Source: JAVBLV01 sp031553195
GTDB taxonomy: Bacteria > Bacteroidota > Bacteroidia > Bacteroidales > P3
DNA: 53,543 bases
Assembly (NCBI GenBank): GCA_031553195.1
Contig: JAVBLV010000044.1
Coordinates: forward strand, 1-53,543
Reading direction: 5' to 3'
Notes under the pieces: generated by a model
What the model was told of the DNA's origin: nothing
Databases searched by the model: none
The model's input: only the letters and a program-made list of their open reading frames with translations
Part shown: positions 7,658 through 17,064 of the stretch, one piece after another
Position numbering within the stretch: the stretch's first letter is position 1
Layout of the letters: the number at the start of each line of letters is the position of its first letter
Position numbers and translations under genes: made by a program

Positions 7658-10081
7658 ATGGCCAAAGACAATATTTTTAATGATGATATTATTCCATTCT
7701 CAGGAGTTATGAATGGCGACTCGGAGTTTATTTCTATCATTTCCGACGGGGAAGACGCTTCGTTGGAACAATTAGATATACCGGACGAACTTTCTGTTTT
7801 GCCCCTGCGTGGAAATGTATTATTTCCGAATGTGATAATCCCTTTCACAGCTACGAGAGAAAAATCGATCAAACTAATCAGGGATGCTAAACGCAAAAAG
7901 CAATACATAGGCGTATTAGCCCAAATAAACGATACGGAAGATCCTCGGGTAGAAGACTTATTTACATTAGGAACCGTTGTCCGTATTTTACGGACGTTTG
8001 AAATGCCGGACGATAACTTGATGGTGGTTGTTCAAGGCGTAAAACGTTTTTCGCTGGAGAAAATCATTAAAAAGGAACCTTTTTTAAAGGCAAAAATCAA
8101 AAGTTTTCCCGATGCGGAAGTAACTTCAGGGGAAATAAATTTCGATATGCTTGTCGATACCATGCGCGATATGTATTCGCAGGTAATAAAGGCGTATCCT
8201 AATTTGCCGCCCGAAGCGGTATTGGCTGTGAAAAATATGACCAATAAAAAGATGTTGGTTAATTTTATTTCTTCTCATTTAGGCATTAGCATTCAGGAAA
8301 AGCAGCAACTTCTCGAGGCGTCAACTCTCAATCACAGAGCGGAGGATTTGTTGACCCATTTAACGCATCAAATCCAAATGTTGAAGGTGAGAGACCAGAT
8401 TCAACAAAAAGTAAAATTTGATCTGGACAAACAACAACGGGATTTGTTGTTGAATCAGCAATTAAAGACTATTCAGGAAGAGCTTGGCGGGTCGCCTTCG
8501 GAGCAGGACATAAATGAATTGAAAGAAAAAGCGTCGACAAAAAAATGGCCGGAGGAAACGGCAAAAACATTTGAAAAAGAACTTCAAAAACTACAGCGTA
8601 TTCATCCTGCCTCGCCTGACTTTTCGGTTCAACTTAATTATTTGACTACTATTGTGGATTTGCCTTGGGGCGAGTATACCCAGGATAATTTCGATTTAAA
8701 ACATGCCGAAGCAACATTAGATGCCGATCATTTTGGATTGGAGAAGATAAAAGAACGTATTTTGGAATATTTGGCGGTTCTTAAATTGAAAGGAGATATG
8801 AGATCGCCGATTTTATGCTTAGTTGGTCCTCCGGGGGTTGGAAAAACGTCTTTAGGAAAGTCAATTGCAAGCGCTTTAGATCGCAAATATATTCGTATTG
8901 CATTGGGCGGATTGCGCGATGAAGCGGAAATCAGGGGGCATCGTAAAACCTATATTGGAGCCATGCCTGGCCGAATCATACAAAGTATGTTGAAAGCCAA
9001 ATCATCGAATCCGGTTTTCGTATTGGATGAAATCGATAAAGTTTCAGGCATGTCCGTAAATGGAGATCCTACCGCCGCTTTGCTTGAAGTTCTGGATCCG
9101 GAGCAGAATACGGCTTTCCATGATAATTACCTGGATATTGAATACGACCTCTCTAAGGTTTTGTTTATTGCCACGGCAAATACAATTAGTACCATTCATC
9201 CGGCATTGCTCGACAGAATGGAGGTTTTGAATATTTCCGGTTACATTATAGAAGAAAAGATAGAAATAGCCAGACGTCATTTAATTCCGAAACAATTGGA
9301 GGAACATGGTATTGACCAAAGTAAGCTCCATTTTTCGGACGAAGTCTTATTCAGGCTTATCAATGAATATACGCGCGAGTCGGGCGTGAGGCAATTGGAA
9401 AAAAATATAGCCAAAATTATTCGTAGCCGGACGCTGAAAATAGCGGAAAAGAAAAAATATAGCAAAAATATCGAGCCCTCGGAATTGAAAACAATATTAG
9501 GATTGCCTATTCATTCCAATAATGAGTTTTTAAAAGAAAATATTGTAGGGGTGGTAACAGGTTTGGCATGGACGTCTGTGGGCGGCGAGATCCTTTTTAT
9601 AGAAGCCAGCTTGAGTAAAGGGAAAGGCGTTCTAACCATGACGGGAAGTTTGGGCGACGTGATGAAAGAATCCGCTTCTCTGGCTTTTGAATATTTGAAA
9701 GCCAATGCCAAACTATTAAATATCAATCCTGATATTTTTGAAACTTATAACGTGCATATTCATGTTCCGGAAGGCGCGACGCCTAAAGACGGCCCCTCTG
9801 CGGGAATAGCGATGTTCGTGGCTTTGTCGTCGGTTTTTATGGGACGTAAAGTGAAAGCTAATTTCGCCATGACCGGTGAAATTACTTTGAGAGGAAAAGT
9901 ATTGCCGGTGGGTGGGATAAAAGAAAAAATTCTGGCGGCTAAAAGATCCAAAATAACCGACATTGTTCTGTCTGAAGAGAACAGAAGAGATATTGAGGAT
10001 ATAAAGAAAGATTACCTGAAAGGCCTTAAATTTCATTATATCCAAACCATGTCGGATATTATCAACCTGGTTCTTGTTTAG
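7658..10081 (+). CDS. lon: ATP-dependent Lon protease
   Basis: 807 residues, full length for bacterial Lon (LonA). The N-terminal LON substrate-binding domain (about 45-245) begins ELSVLPLRGNVLFPNVIIPF. The AAA+ module has Walker A GPPGVGKTSLGK (about 389-400) and Walker B FVLDEIDKV. The C-terminal serine protease domain has the catalytic dyad Ser714 (in KDGPSAGIAM) and Lys757 (in GGIKEKILAA). It degrades damaged and selected regulatory proteins in the cytoplasm. The N-terminus is about 40 residues longer than in E. coli and acidic, as in other Bacteroidota. The start is the ATG after AAGGACATAAAA, whose AAGGA is a plausible ribosome binding site. Palindromic repeat copy A lies immediately upstream. 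Confidence 0.98.
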   Translation: MAKDNIFNDDIIPFSGVMNGDSEFISIISDGEDASLEQLDIPDELSVLPLRGNVLFPNVIIPFTATREKSIKLIRDAKRKKQYIGVLAQINDTEDPRVEDLFTLGTVVRILRTFEMPDDNLMVVVQGVKRFSLEKIIKKEPFLKAKIKSFPDAEVTSGEINFDMLVDTMRDMYSQVIKAYPNLPPEAVLAVKNMTNKKMLVNFISSHLGISIQEKQQLLEASTLNHRAEDLLTHLTHQIQMLKVRDQIQQKVKFDLDKQQRDLLLNQQLKTIQEELGGSPSEQDINELKEKASTKKWPEETAKTFEKELQKLQRIHPASPDFSVQLNYLTTIVDLPWGEYTQDNFDLKHAEATLDADHFGLEKIKERILEYLAVLKLKGDMRSPILCLVGPPGVGKTSLGKSIASALDRKYIRIALGGLRDEAEIRGHRKTYIGAMPGRIIQSMLKAKSSNPVFVLDEIDKVSGMSVNGDPTAALLEVLDPEQNTAFHDNYLDIEYDLSKVLFIATANTISTIHPALLDRMEVLNISGYIIEEKIEIARRHLIPKQLEEHGIDQSKLHFSDEVLFRLINEYTRESGVRQLEKNIAKIIRSRTLKIAEKKKYSKNIEPSELKTILGLPIHSNNEFLKENIVGVVTGLAWTSVGGEILFIEASLSKGKGVLTMTGSLGDVMKESASLAFEYLKANAKLLNINPDIFETYNVHIHVPEGATPKDGPSAGIAMFVALSSVFMGRKVKANFAMTGEITLRGKVLPVGGIKEKILAAKRSKITDIVLSEENRRDIEDIKKDYLKGLKFHYIQTMSDIINLVLV

Positions 10082-10093
10082 ATTGTGATTATA

Positions 10094-10124
10094 GTCAGGG
10101 TGTGACTTAAAGTCGCGCCCTGAC
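10094..10124. terminator. Hairpin between convergent lon and ispG
   Basis: GTCAGGGTGTGA pairs with TCGCGCCCTGAC (two G-T pairs) around a 7-base loop, 12 bases after the lon stop. There is no good T-run on the lon side, but the position between convergent genes suggests a bidirectional stop. Confidence 0.55.
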
Positions 10125-10176
10125 GAGATTACCGATAAAATGGTAATGATGCCAAGAAATAATTTCATTTTATCAT

Positions 10177-11931
10177 TTACGGGTCAACCCAGTCGCCGTT
10201 TTCTTTTATCAAGGAGATTAATGCTCCCACAGCTGATTTCTCGTCGATATTTTTTCGAATGATTTTTTTCCCTTTATACAAAGTGATTTTTCCTTTGCCG
10301 CTTCCGACATATCCATAATCGGCGTCGGCCATTTCCCCCGGACCGTTTACAATGCATCCCATAACGCCGATTTTTATTCCTTTCAAGTGGTTTAAGCGGT
10401 TTTTTATTTCTGCTAATGCTCCTTGTATGTTATATTGGGTTCTTCCGCACGAAGGACAGGAAATGAATTCAGCTTTACTGATTCTACAACCGGTAGCTTG
10501 CAAAATATACAACCCTGCATTAGAATTGTCTTCGCAAAAGATGCCGTCTCCCAATCCATCGACAAGTAAACCGGAAAAGTCTGCCGAACCTTTTAGAATC
10601 AACTCTTCATAACTAGCATAGCATTTTTGTAAAACAACAGGATTTTTAATTTGATTTTCAATTAAAAATGAAAATAATTGCCGTTCGTTGTCTATAGATT
10701 TTTCGCTGAAACAACTTAATAATACGATGGGGTAAGAAAGAGATTTAATTTGATTCAATTCCGGAAAAATCGTCGGACTGCTTATTCTGAGAAAATTTAT
10801 TTTTTGAGAAATCTTATCAGAAGATAATAAATTTTGAATACTATCAAAAACGGGGAAATTTTCATTTTTGCGGTTGGAAATAGCGTTTCTATTTATCCAA
10901 AAATAATTGGCATTCTCATCTTTCTGTTTGGTTAAAACGATAGGCGGGTTTTCGGCTCCGATATTTTCTACGGCTATTGTTTCGCGTTTGTTGTATTCAA
11001 AAGGATTTATAAAGAGTCTTCCCGGATTAGGCATATTTTTATGTCTGTCATAAAAGCTTGCTATTTTTTGCGCAACCGGAATTTCTTTTTCCGGATCTTC
11101 CGTAAGAGAAACCCGTATTGTATCGCCTATGCCGTCATTAAGCAGGCACCCGATTCCTCCCGCCGATTTTATCCATCCGTCTTCTCCGTTTCCCGCTTCA
11201 GTAACGCCCAAATGAATAGGATAATACATGTTTTCGCTTATCATTTGATGAAGCAATAAACGAGTGGACTGCACTACAATTTTAATATTGCTGGCTTTCA
11301 TAGAAAGTACTAAAAGGTGAAAACCGAAAGACCTGAAAATATGGATAAATTCCATAGCCGAAGCAACCATTCCCAACGGCGTATCGCCAAAACGGCCGAG
11401 AATCCTTTCCGATAGAGAACCATGATTTGTTCCTATCCTAATTACAGTATTATGTTTTTTACAGATTTCAGCTAAATTTTGAATCCTTTCCTTGATCTTG
11501 TTTAATTCCTCCTCATATTCTGCTTCTGTATAATGTACCTTTCCTTTGTTTTTATCGACATAGTTTCCTGGATTAATTCTGACCTTCTCAACAATTTCGG
11601 CTGCAATTTCGGCTGCTTTTGGAATATAGTGGACGTCTGCAATGAGGGGAATTTGATAATTCTTTTTTAGAAGTTCATTTTTTATGTTATATAAATTTTC
11701 CGCATCTCTGATAGACGGAGTTGCTATCCGGACAAAGTCGCAACCAAGGTCGGACAATCTTATGATCTGCTCTACCGTAGCTTTTGTGTCCATCGTATTT
11801 GTATTGGTCATAGATTGTATCCGAATGGGATTATCTCCTCCCAAAGCAATATTTCCGACCCTTATTTCCGAGCTTTTTTTAATATTAATTTCCTGTATAT
11901 AAGTTTGATAATCGATCATTAGATTTTTCAT
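10177..11931 (-). CDS. ispG: 4-hydroxy-3-methylbut-2-enyl diphosphate synthase (IspG/GcpE), long form
   Basis: Converts methylerythritol cyclodiphosphate to HMBPP in the MEP isoprenoid pathway, using a [4Fe-4S] cluster. The N-terminal TIM-barrel part carries GGDNPIRIQSMTNT and the EKVRINPGNYVDK block. The C-terminal domain has the cluster cysteines in SCPSCGRTQYN and GVMGCIVNGPGEMADADYGY. The length (about 584 residues from this start) is that of the insertion-domain form shared by Bacteroidota, Chlamydiae and plants. An upstream in-frame ATG at 11967 is rejected because a -7 box (TATCTTTG, 11951-11944) lies inside that extension. The true start is the ATG at 11931, or possibly 11919, giving an almost leaderless message. 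Convergent with lon. Confidence 0.93.
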   Translation of the reverse strand: MKNLMIDYQTYIQEINIKKSSEIRVGNIALGGDNPIRIQSMTNTNTMDTKATVEQIIRLSDLGCDFVRIATPSIRDAENLYNIKNELLKKNYQIPLIADVHYIPKAAEIAAEIVEKVRINPGNYVDKNKGKVHYTEAEYEEELNKIKERIQNLAEICKKHNTVIRIGTNHGSLSERILGRFGDTPLGMVASAMEFIHIFRSFGFHLLVLSMKASNIKIVVQSTRLLLHQMISENMYYPIHLGVTEAGNGEDGWIKSAGGIGCLLNDGIGDTIRVSLTEDPEKEIPVAQKIASFYDRHKNMPNPGRLFINPFEYNKRETIAVENIGAENPPIVLTKQKDENANYFWINRNAISNRKNENFPVFDSIQNLLSSDKISQKINFLRISSPTIFPELNQIKSLSYPIVLLSCFSEKSIDNERQLFSFLIENQIKNPVVLQKCYASYEELILKGSADFSGLLVDGLGDGIFCEDNSNAGLYILQATGCRISKAEFISCPSCGRTQYNIQGALAEIKNRLNHLKGIKIGVMGCIVNGPGEMADADYGYVGSGKGKITLYKGKKIIRKNIDEKSAVGALISLIKENGDWVDP

Positions 11932-11943
11932 AGAAATATTTTT

Positions 11944-11951
11944 CAAAGATA
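11944..11951 (-). promoter_or_regulatory. -7 box for ispG
   Basis: TATCTTTG on the minus strand, 12 bases before the preferred ATG at 11931. Transcription would begin only a few bases before the start codon. The -33 partner is not clear. Confidence 0.45.
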
Positions 11952-12371
11952 ACGCTTTTCTGCTCAATAATATATAATGAAGCTAATTGATAAAATTCTG
12001 TTAGAGGTTGCTTTATCTTTATTGGAAGAAGTATATACAAAGTTGAATAGATTATCAATACAATAATGTTTGTAAAATATTTTATATTCGATCTCTTTAT
12101 TTGTTATAATATTTTAATTTCTATCATTTATAAATTATTTATTGATAATATGTTCTGTGGTTATTTGATTCGGACGAGTCATGTTTGACATGTTTATTAT
12201 TGTAAGTAGATGTTGATAAATGTTTTTTTTTGTAATTTCGTATACTTTCTTATATTAAAAGAAATACATATTAGGGAGAGAAATTATGGCTTAAAGTGTC
12301 TTAGTATGAATTTATTTGTAGTGTACGATAGCTATTTTCTTAAAAAGAATTTAAAGTTAATTTTGTTTCTC

Positions 12372-12520
12372 AGAAGTTGTTTAAATTTTTTGGAAAAGAT
12401 TTTAAGAGGATAAAAACAGCGAATTCACCGACAGAATTTTCAGAATAGTAGAGTTATTTGGTAAAATTCCACTAAAACAGAGTATCTTAAAATTTAAAAT
12501 GGACAATTGATTTTTAAAAT
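12372..12520 (+). repeat. Decayed copy of the palindromic element
   Basis: AGAAGTTGTTTAAATTTTTT, GGAAAAGATTTTAAGAGGATAA, and then CAGAATAGTAGAGTTATTTGGTAAAATTCC follow the order of the intact copies at 7444 and 13055 (the second and third blocks each contain short mismatches). The right arm is badly diverged (GGACAATTGATTTTTAAAAT), so the end is approximate and no TA flank is seen on the left. Confidence 0.65.
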
Positions 12521-12691
12521 AAAGCTATTCTTACAACGAAAAAATGTTTTTAAAAATTGAACTTTGAAGCCATTAAAATGTTTTAATCCTGTATCAAATT
12601 TATCTTTATGAAATTATTCTTCATATTATTAAAATGATGATCCGCAATGTTGCCCCTAATTTTTGAAAAGACAGGTTTTAATACCTAAAAA

Positions 12692-12811
12692 TCCCTACCC
12701 CTCTTTAATTCTCCCCCTTAAGGGGAGATAAATAGGATTTTTTAATTTGAAAGGGGAATTTTGGGCAGTCGTTTTTCTTAAATTAGCCCTTTTAGGGGGT
12801 TGGGGGTATTA
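12692..12811. repeat. C/G-rich interspersed inverted repeat
   Basis: TCCCTACCCCTCTTTAATTC, then the palindrome CTCCCCCTTAAGGGGAG, and about 60 bases later GCCCTTTTAGGGGGTTGGGG. These runs of C and G stand out in AT-rich DNA and match a style of intergenic repeat common in Bacteroidota genomes. A related block sits inside the signal-peptide codons of the T9SS gene near 22220-22265. Confidence 0.7.
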
Positions 12812-13054
12812 TCGAGGATAGTCATATTATTAAACTATAAAATCTTTTGGATCTGATGTTGTGAAGTAAATTATAGATGATAAATTTACTGAAGAAATAA
12901 AAATTGTTTTGCAAGGCTGGTTTTAGAGTAATGATGTTTGATCGAATTTTGTAAAAGACAGCTAAGTTAAATTTAAAATATTGATTTTCAGTATAATTAA
13001 AATCATTTTTTCATCAAAAAAAGAAATTTTGAAAACGATTTGTGCGATATTTTA

Positions 13055-13215
13055 AGTAACTGTTTAAATTTTTATGGAAAAGATTTTGAGGGATAAAAAT
13101 AGCGAGTTTGCAGACGGGATTTTTCAGGAATAGTAGCGCTATTTGGTAAAAATTCCAACAAAAAAGAGCGTTTTTAGATCCAAAATAATTCCTGGAAAAA
13201 GTTTTAAACAGATAC
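13055..13215 (+). repeat. Dispersed palindromic element, copy B
   Basis: 161 bp, same orientation as copy A. The core words GATTTTGAGGGATAAAAATA, GCAGACGGGATTTTTCAGGA, ATAGTAGCGCTATTTGGTAA and CCAAAATAATTCCTGGAAAA appear in the same order. The outer ends are more diverged (AGTAACTG, CAGATAC). TA flanks both sides (13053-13054 and 13216-13217). It ends about 95 bases before the histidine kinase start. Confidence 0.88.
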
Positions 13216-13309
13216 TAAATATTTCCGGAATATTTAAGGAAGGTTTATTCTCTATAGTTTTAGGGATATTATTTATACGGTTTAGATATGTTTACATTTG
13301 CCAGATGAG

Positions 13310-16300
13310 ATGAGTGACGCAAAATTAAATAAGAAAAATTTGTTTATTGGGATAATAGGGGCGCTTATTTTCTTGATGGCTTTTTTAATTTTGGACGTTG
13401 TTTTTAGTTGGAGAAATAGCGGCGCTTTTTTTCAAAAAAATGTAAGCGCTTTTGTCGAAAAACGGCAGCAGTTATTGTCTTCGTATGTTTCCAACGCAAA
13501 ATTTCCGGTATCTCAAACAGGAAAACTTGATGTTATTTATTCTGTTCAGGCATTAGAAGAATTTGAAAAAAGAGAAATAGCGCTGTTTTTCTATAAGAAT
13601 GACACATTGGTTAACTGGACAAATAATGATATTCCTGTTCCGGATATATTTGATTCAAATGTGTTTTCGCATCCGGTGGTTTTATTGAAAAATGGAGTTT
13701 TCTTATGCGATATTAAACAAAATAGCAATACGATAGTAGTAGGACTGGCGCTGATAAAGAAAAGTTATGAAATCAGTAATAATTATATAAATAACTACTA
13801 TGCTCCTGGAATTATTCTTCCGGATGAAGCAAATATTGTACTTCAAAAAACAGAATCAAGGTGCCCCATATATTCGCGAGATGGGGATTTTTTATTTGAG
13901 ATTAATATCTCGCGCCCCATATTTGCTCAGGGAAAAGATGTTTTCATTTTATTTGTAATTTTCATTTTCTTTCTTTTTTTCCTGATAAGGGCGATTTATC
14001 AAACAATAATTTTCCTGTCCGGAAAAACTTCTTTTTTATCGAATTTTGTTTTTTTTCTGCTCATATTGTTGTTGAGGTTTATTATTTATGATTTTAGAAT
14101 TCCTACTATACTTTATTATTCGGAACTATTTCGCCCGCAGGCGTCTATGTTTTTTTCGTTAGGCGATACCTTTCTTAACATATTGTTCTTACTATCTATC
14201 TGTTTCTGTCTAAGAAAACCCTACCCATACATGGCGTACCGGCCAAAACGCAAATATGACTTTTTGATGGCCATCTTATTTTCGGCATTTTGTGGGATAA
14301 TAGTTTATTTATATTTACTCTTTGTTGAAGGCGTCATTTTCGGAACCAATCTTTATGAAGGTCTCGATAATCTTTCAAAGTTTAATCCTTATTCTTTGGT
14401 AGGATTAATTACAATTGCTTTTTCGGCTTTATTGCTATATATTGTTTTTTCAAAATTGGCTTCGAAGATTTGTTATTACTCCCGTTTTGTTCCTTATTTC
14501 TTTCTTTATTCTTTGATTGGCCTTTTTTTAATTGGGGTTTTGTGGTTTTTTTATTTGAAATTCTTTTTCATAGGAATTTTGTTTACATTGGTTTTGTTTA
14601 TTCTATATTTTATATCCTTTTTCAAAAGCTGGAATTTAAAATCACTCATGCGTTTATTCCCTATTATCCTCATTCTCTCTATCTTTACAGGTTTTCATAT
14701 TTTGAAAGTACAGGAGAAGAAAGAGAGGGGGGAAAGGGAAATTTTAATAGAAGATTTTTACAAAGAGACGGAGCCGGGTATCCAGTATTTTTATCGGAAA
14801 TTTCAGGAAGTGGCGTATGCGGATAAGCTTCTTCAAAAAATGTTGATATTCAGAGTTGAAGCGGATTCTGTACGCAATTACCTGAAGAATAATTATGATG
14901 ATGATATATGGGATTACTACGATGTTGTTTCTTTTTCTTGTTTAGACTTCCAGAATATACAAATAGATAGTCTGGGGCAGGAGTTCTCATGCGTTGACTA
15001 TATGATGCGGAAAATAGAAAAAGAAGCGATAAAAACCGATATTCCAGGACTTTTTTTGATGAGCGACGCTTTGGGGAATGTGTCTTATTGCTCAAATGTG
15101 TTGGAATTTATTGATGAGCATAGAGGGTTTTCATTTTACTTATTTCTGCAATTCTCGCCGACGCCATTTGTGAAAGATAAACAATATTCCAAGCTAATTA
15201 AAAGTAATATTGAGGATAACATAGATATTGAAAGTTATTCATATGCAAAATATGCGAATGGTTTTTTAATAAAAAATGGGGGTAGGTACTGGTATAATCC
15301 AAATGAGTTATCAAAAAAAGCCGATTTGACGAAACAAAAAATGAAGGGTTCAGGGAGTAAGTTCGGCTTTTTTGAGGAAGGAGGATATGAACATCTGATT
15401 TACATTCCTAAACATTCAAATGTATTGTTGATAATAAGTAAAAAGATACCTGTTTTTCCGGATAAACTCAAAATTTTTTCGAGCGTGTTTGTCACATTTA
15501 GTCTTCTTATGTATCTTTATATATTTATAAAATACTTGATATATGGGTATCGGGCCAAGAAAAACAATTTTAAAACCCGCATACAAATTTCTATCATATT
15601 TATGGTTATGGGAGCCTCTATTCTTTCAGGAGCGATTTCTATCTACTACATCAATCAGGTTACAAAACAAAAGATGAAAGACACTTTCTGGGAGCATACC
15701 AACAATATTGCTTCTGCATTGGAATATGTTTGCAGGAGTGCGGACAGATTAGAATCTGTTAACGCGTCTGATATCAGAAATGAAATATCTCGGTATTTTA
15801 ATATGTATCAAGATGATATTACAATTTTTAATCTTAATGGAAAGATGCTGATATCTTCATCCCCTGAAATATATGAGCACGGTATAATCTCTTCATTAGC
15901 GCATCCGACGGCTATAAAGGCATTGGACAGCAGTAATAAATCTTGGGTTTCCGAATATCATAGTGATATAGGCAGTAAATATGAAGATGTGTATGTAAGC
16001 ATCAAAAATTCCAAAAACGAAATATTGGGATATGCTTCTATTTTTTATTTTTCTAAAGGGGTGCAAAAAGAGTTGACGGATTTCTTGATGACATGCGTTA
16101 ATTTTGTGGCGTTGGTTATCTTGCTTTTATTTTTCCTGTTGATATTTATTACTAATATGATAACAAAACCGTTGTTGTTTATCCGGAAACAACTGGAAAA
16201 ATATACTATTGGCGGAAAAAAACTAGTTTGGGAAAGCGACGACGAAATCGGAAATTTAGTGCGCGAATATAATCGTATGATTGATAAATTACAAGAAAAT

Positions 16301-16993
16301 ACCTATTTGGCCGCAAAGATCGAAAGAGAAAACGGATGGAGAGAAATGACTCGTCAGGTGGCTCATGAAATAAAGAATCCGTTAACGCCAATGAGGCTAA
16401 GCGTTCAACAATTATTGAAAACATGGAGAGACAAGGCTCCTGATTTCGATTCGCGTTTGAAACGAACCACTCAGGTATTAATAGAACAAATAGATATTCT
16501 ATCCAGGATAGCCAACACCTTTTTAGATTTTTCGAAAATGCCGCATTCTGCTTCGGAAAAAGTAAATCTTATCGAATGTATAGATTCTGTAATTGATTTA
16601 TACAAAGAAGATAGCGTACTTAAATTTGTACTGGAAACTGATTTTGAAGAATGCTATGTAATAGGAGATAAACAACAGTTTGTAAGGGTTTTTGGGAACT
16701 TATTTAGAAATGCAGAGCAGGCAATACCACCCAATGTGGAGGGAGAAATGCATATTTCGATCAAAAAATGGCAGAAAAATTATGTGCTTCGGTTTGCGGA
16801 CAATGGAAAAGGAATTCCCGATGCTGATAAACATTTGATCTTCCATCCTCATTTTACTACCAAAGAAGATGGAACCGGTTTGGGGCTTTCAATTGTAAAA
16901 AGTATCATCGAAAGTTTTGGAGGACGTATTGATTTTGAATCTGAAGAAAATAAGGGAACTACATTCATAATCCATTTGCCGGCTATCGACTAA
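13310..16993 (+). CDS. Large multi-membrane-span sensor histidine kinase (NtrY-like)
   Basis: About 1227 residues. A first membrane helix (about 10-35) precedes an outer segment, then a cluster of roughly seven helices (about 220-465), a second outer region (about 475-710), two more helices, a Cache-like sensor region, and a last helix leading into HAMP. The kinase core follows: H-box RQVAHEIKNPLTPMRLSVQQ with His near 1019, N-box GNLFRNAEQAI, and ATP-lid motifs FADNGKGIP and GTGLGLSIVKSIIESFGG. The NPLTPMRLS form of the H-box is typical of NtrY-type kinases. No response regulator is adjacent, so the partner is unknown. The ATG at 13310 is preferred over an in-frame TTG at 13298, whose bases form part of a possible -7 box (TACATTTG, 13293-13300). 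Confidence 0.88.
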   Translation: MSDAKLNKKNLFIGIIGALIFLMAFLILDVVFSWRNSGAFFQKNVSAFVEKRQQLLSSYVSNAKFPVSQTGKLDVIYSVQALEEFEKREIALFFYKNDTLVNWTNNDIPVPDIFDSNVFSHPVVLLKNGVFLCDIKQNSNTIVVGLALIKKSYEISNNYINNYYAPGIILPDEANIVLQKTESRCPIYSRDGDFLFEINISRPIFAQGKDVFILFVIFIFFLFFLIRAIYQTIIFLSGKTSFLSNFVFFLLILLLRFIIYDFRIPTILYYSELFRPQASMFFSLGDTFLNILFLLSICFCLRKPYPYMAYRPKRKYDFLMAILFSAFCGIIVYLYLLFVEGVIFGTNLYEGLDNLSKFNPYSLVGLITIAFSALLLYIVFSKLASKICYYSRFVPYFFLYSLIGLFLIGVLWFFYLKFFFIGILFTLVLFILYFISFFKSWNLKSLMRLFPIILILSIFTGFHILKVQEKKERGEREILIEDFYKETEPGIQYFYRKFQEVAYADKLLQKMLIFRVEADSVRNYLKNNYDDDIWDYYDVVSFSCLDFQNIQIDSLGQEFSCVDYMMRKIEKEAIKTDIPGLFLMSDALGNVSYCSNVLEFIDEHRGFSFYLFLQFSPTPFVKDKQYSKLIKSNIEDNIDIESYSYAKYANGFLIKNGGRYWYNPNELSKKADLTKQKMKGSGSKFGFFEEGGYEHLIYIPKHSNVLLIISKKIPVFPDKLKIFSSVFVTFSLLMYLYIFIKYLIYGYRAKKNNFKTRIQISIIFMVMGASILSGAISIYYINQVTKQKMKDTFWEHTNNIASALEYVCRSADRLESVNASDIRNEISRYFNMYQDDITIFNLNGKMLISSSPEIYEHGIISSLAHPTAIKALDSSNKSWVSEYHSDIGSKYEDVYVSIKNSKNEILGYASIFYFSKGVQKELTDFLMTCVNFVALVILLLFFLLIFITNMITKPLLFIRKQLEKYTIGGKKLVWESDDEIGNLVREYNRMIDKLQENTYLAAKIERENGWREMTRQVAHEIKNPLTPMRLSVQQLLKTWRDKAPDFDSRLKRTTQVLIEQIDILSRIANTFLDFSKMPHSASEKVNLIECIDSVIDLYKEDSVLKFVLETDFEECYVIGDKQQFVRVFGNLFRNAEQAIPPNVEGEMHISIKKWQKNYVLRFADNGKGIPDADKHLIFHPHFTTKEDGTGLGLSIVKSIIESFGGRIDFESEENKGTTFIIHLPAID

Positions 16994-17064
16994 GCAAAAA
17001 ATACTTGCGTTTCAAAAAAATATGCAGTGATATTTTCTTTTGTGAATCTTTAAGTTTACATGGG

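Larger units (their letters stand above)
11968..13297. other. 1.3-kb gene-poor AT-rich region with three repeats
   Basis: No frame here has protein-like composition; the longest rightward frame (12210-12413) is rich in Phe, Leu, Asn and Lys, as random AT-rich DNA would be. The region contains a decayed palindromic element (12372-12520), a C/G-rich interspersed repeat (12692-12811) and palindromic element copy B (13055-13215). It separates the divergently transcribed ispG and histidine kinase genes. Confidence 0.6.

Noticed and set aside
12210..12413. 67-residue rightward frame in the gene-poor region
   Set aside because: Composition is that of random AT-rich DNA, there is no ribosome binding site, and the decayed palindromic element overlaps its end.
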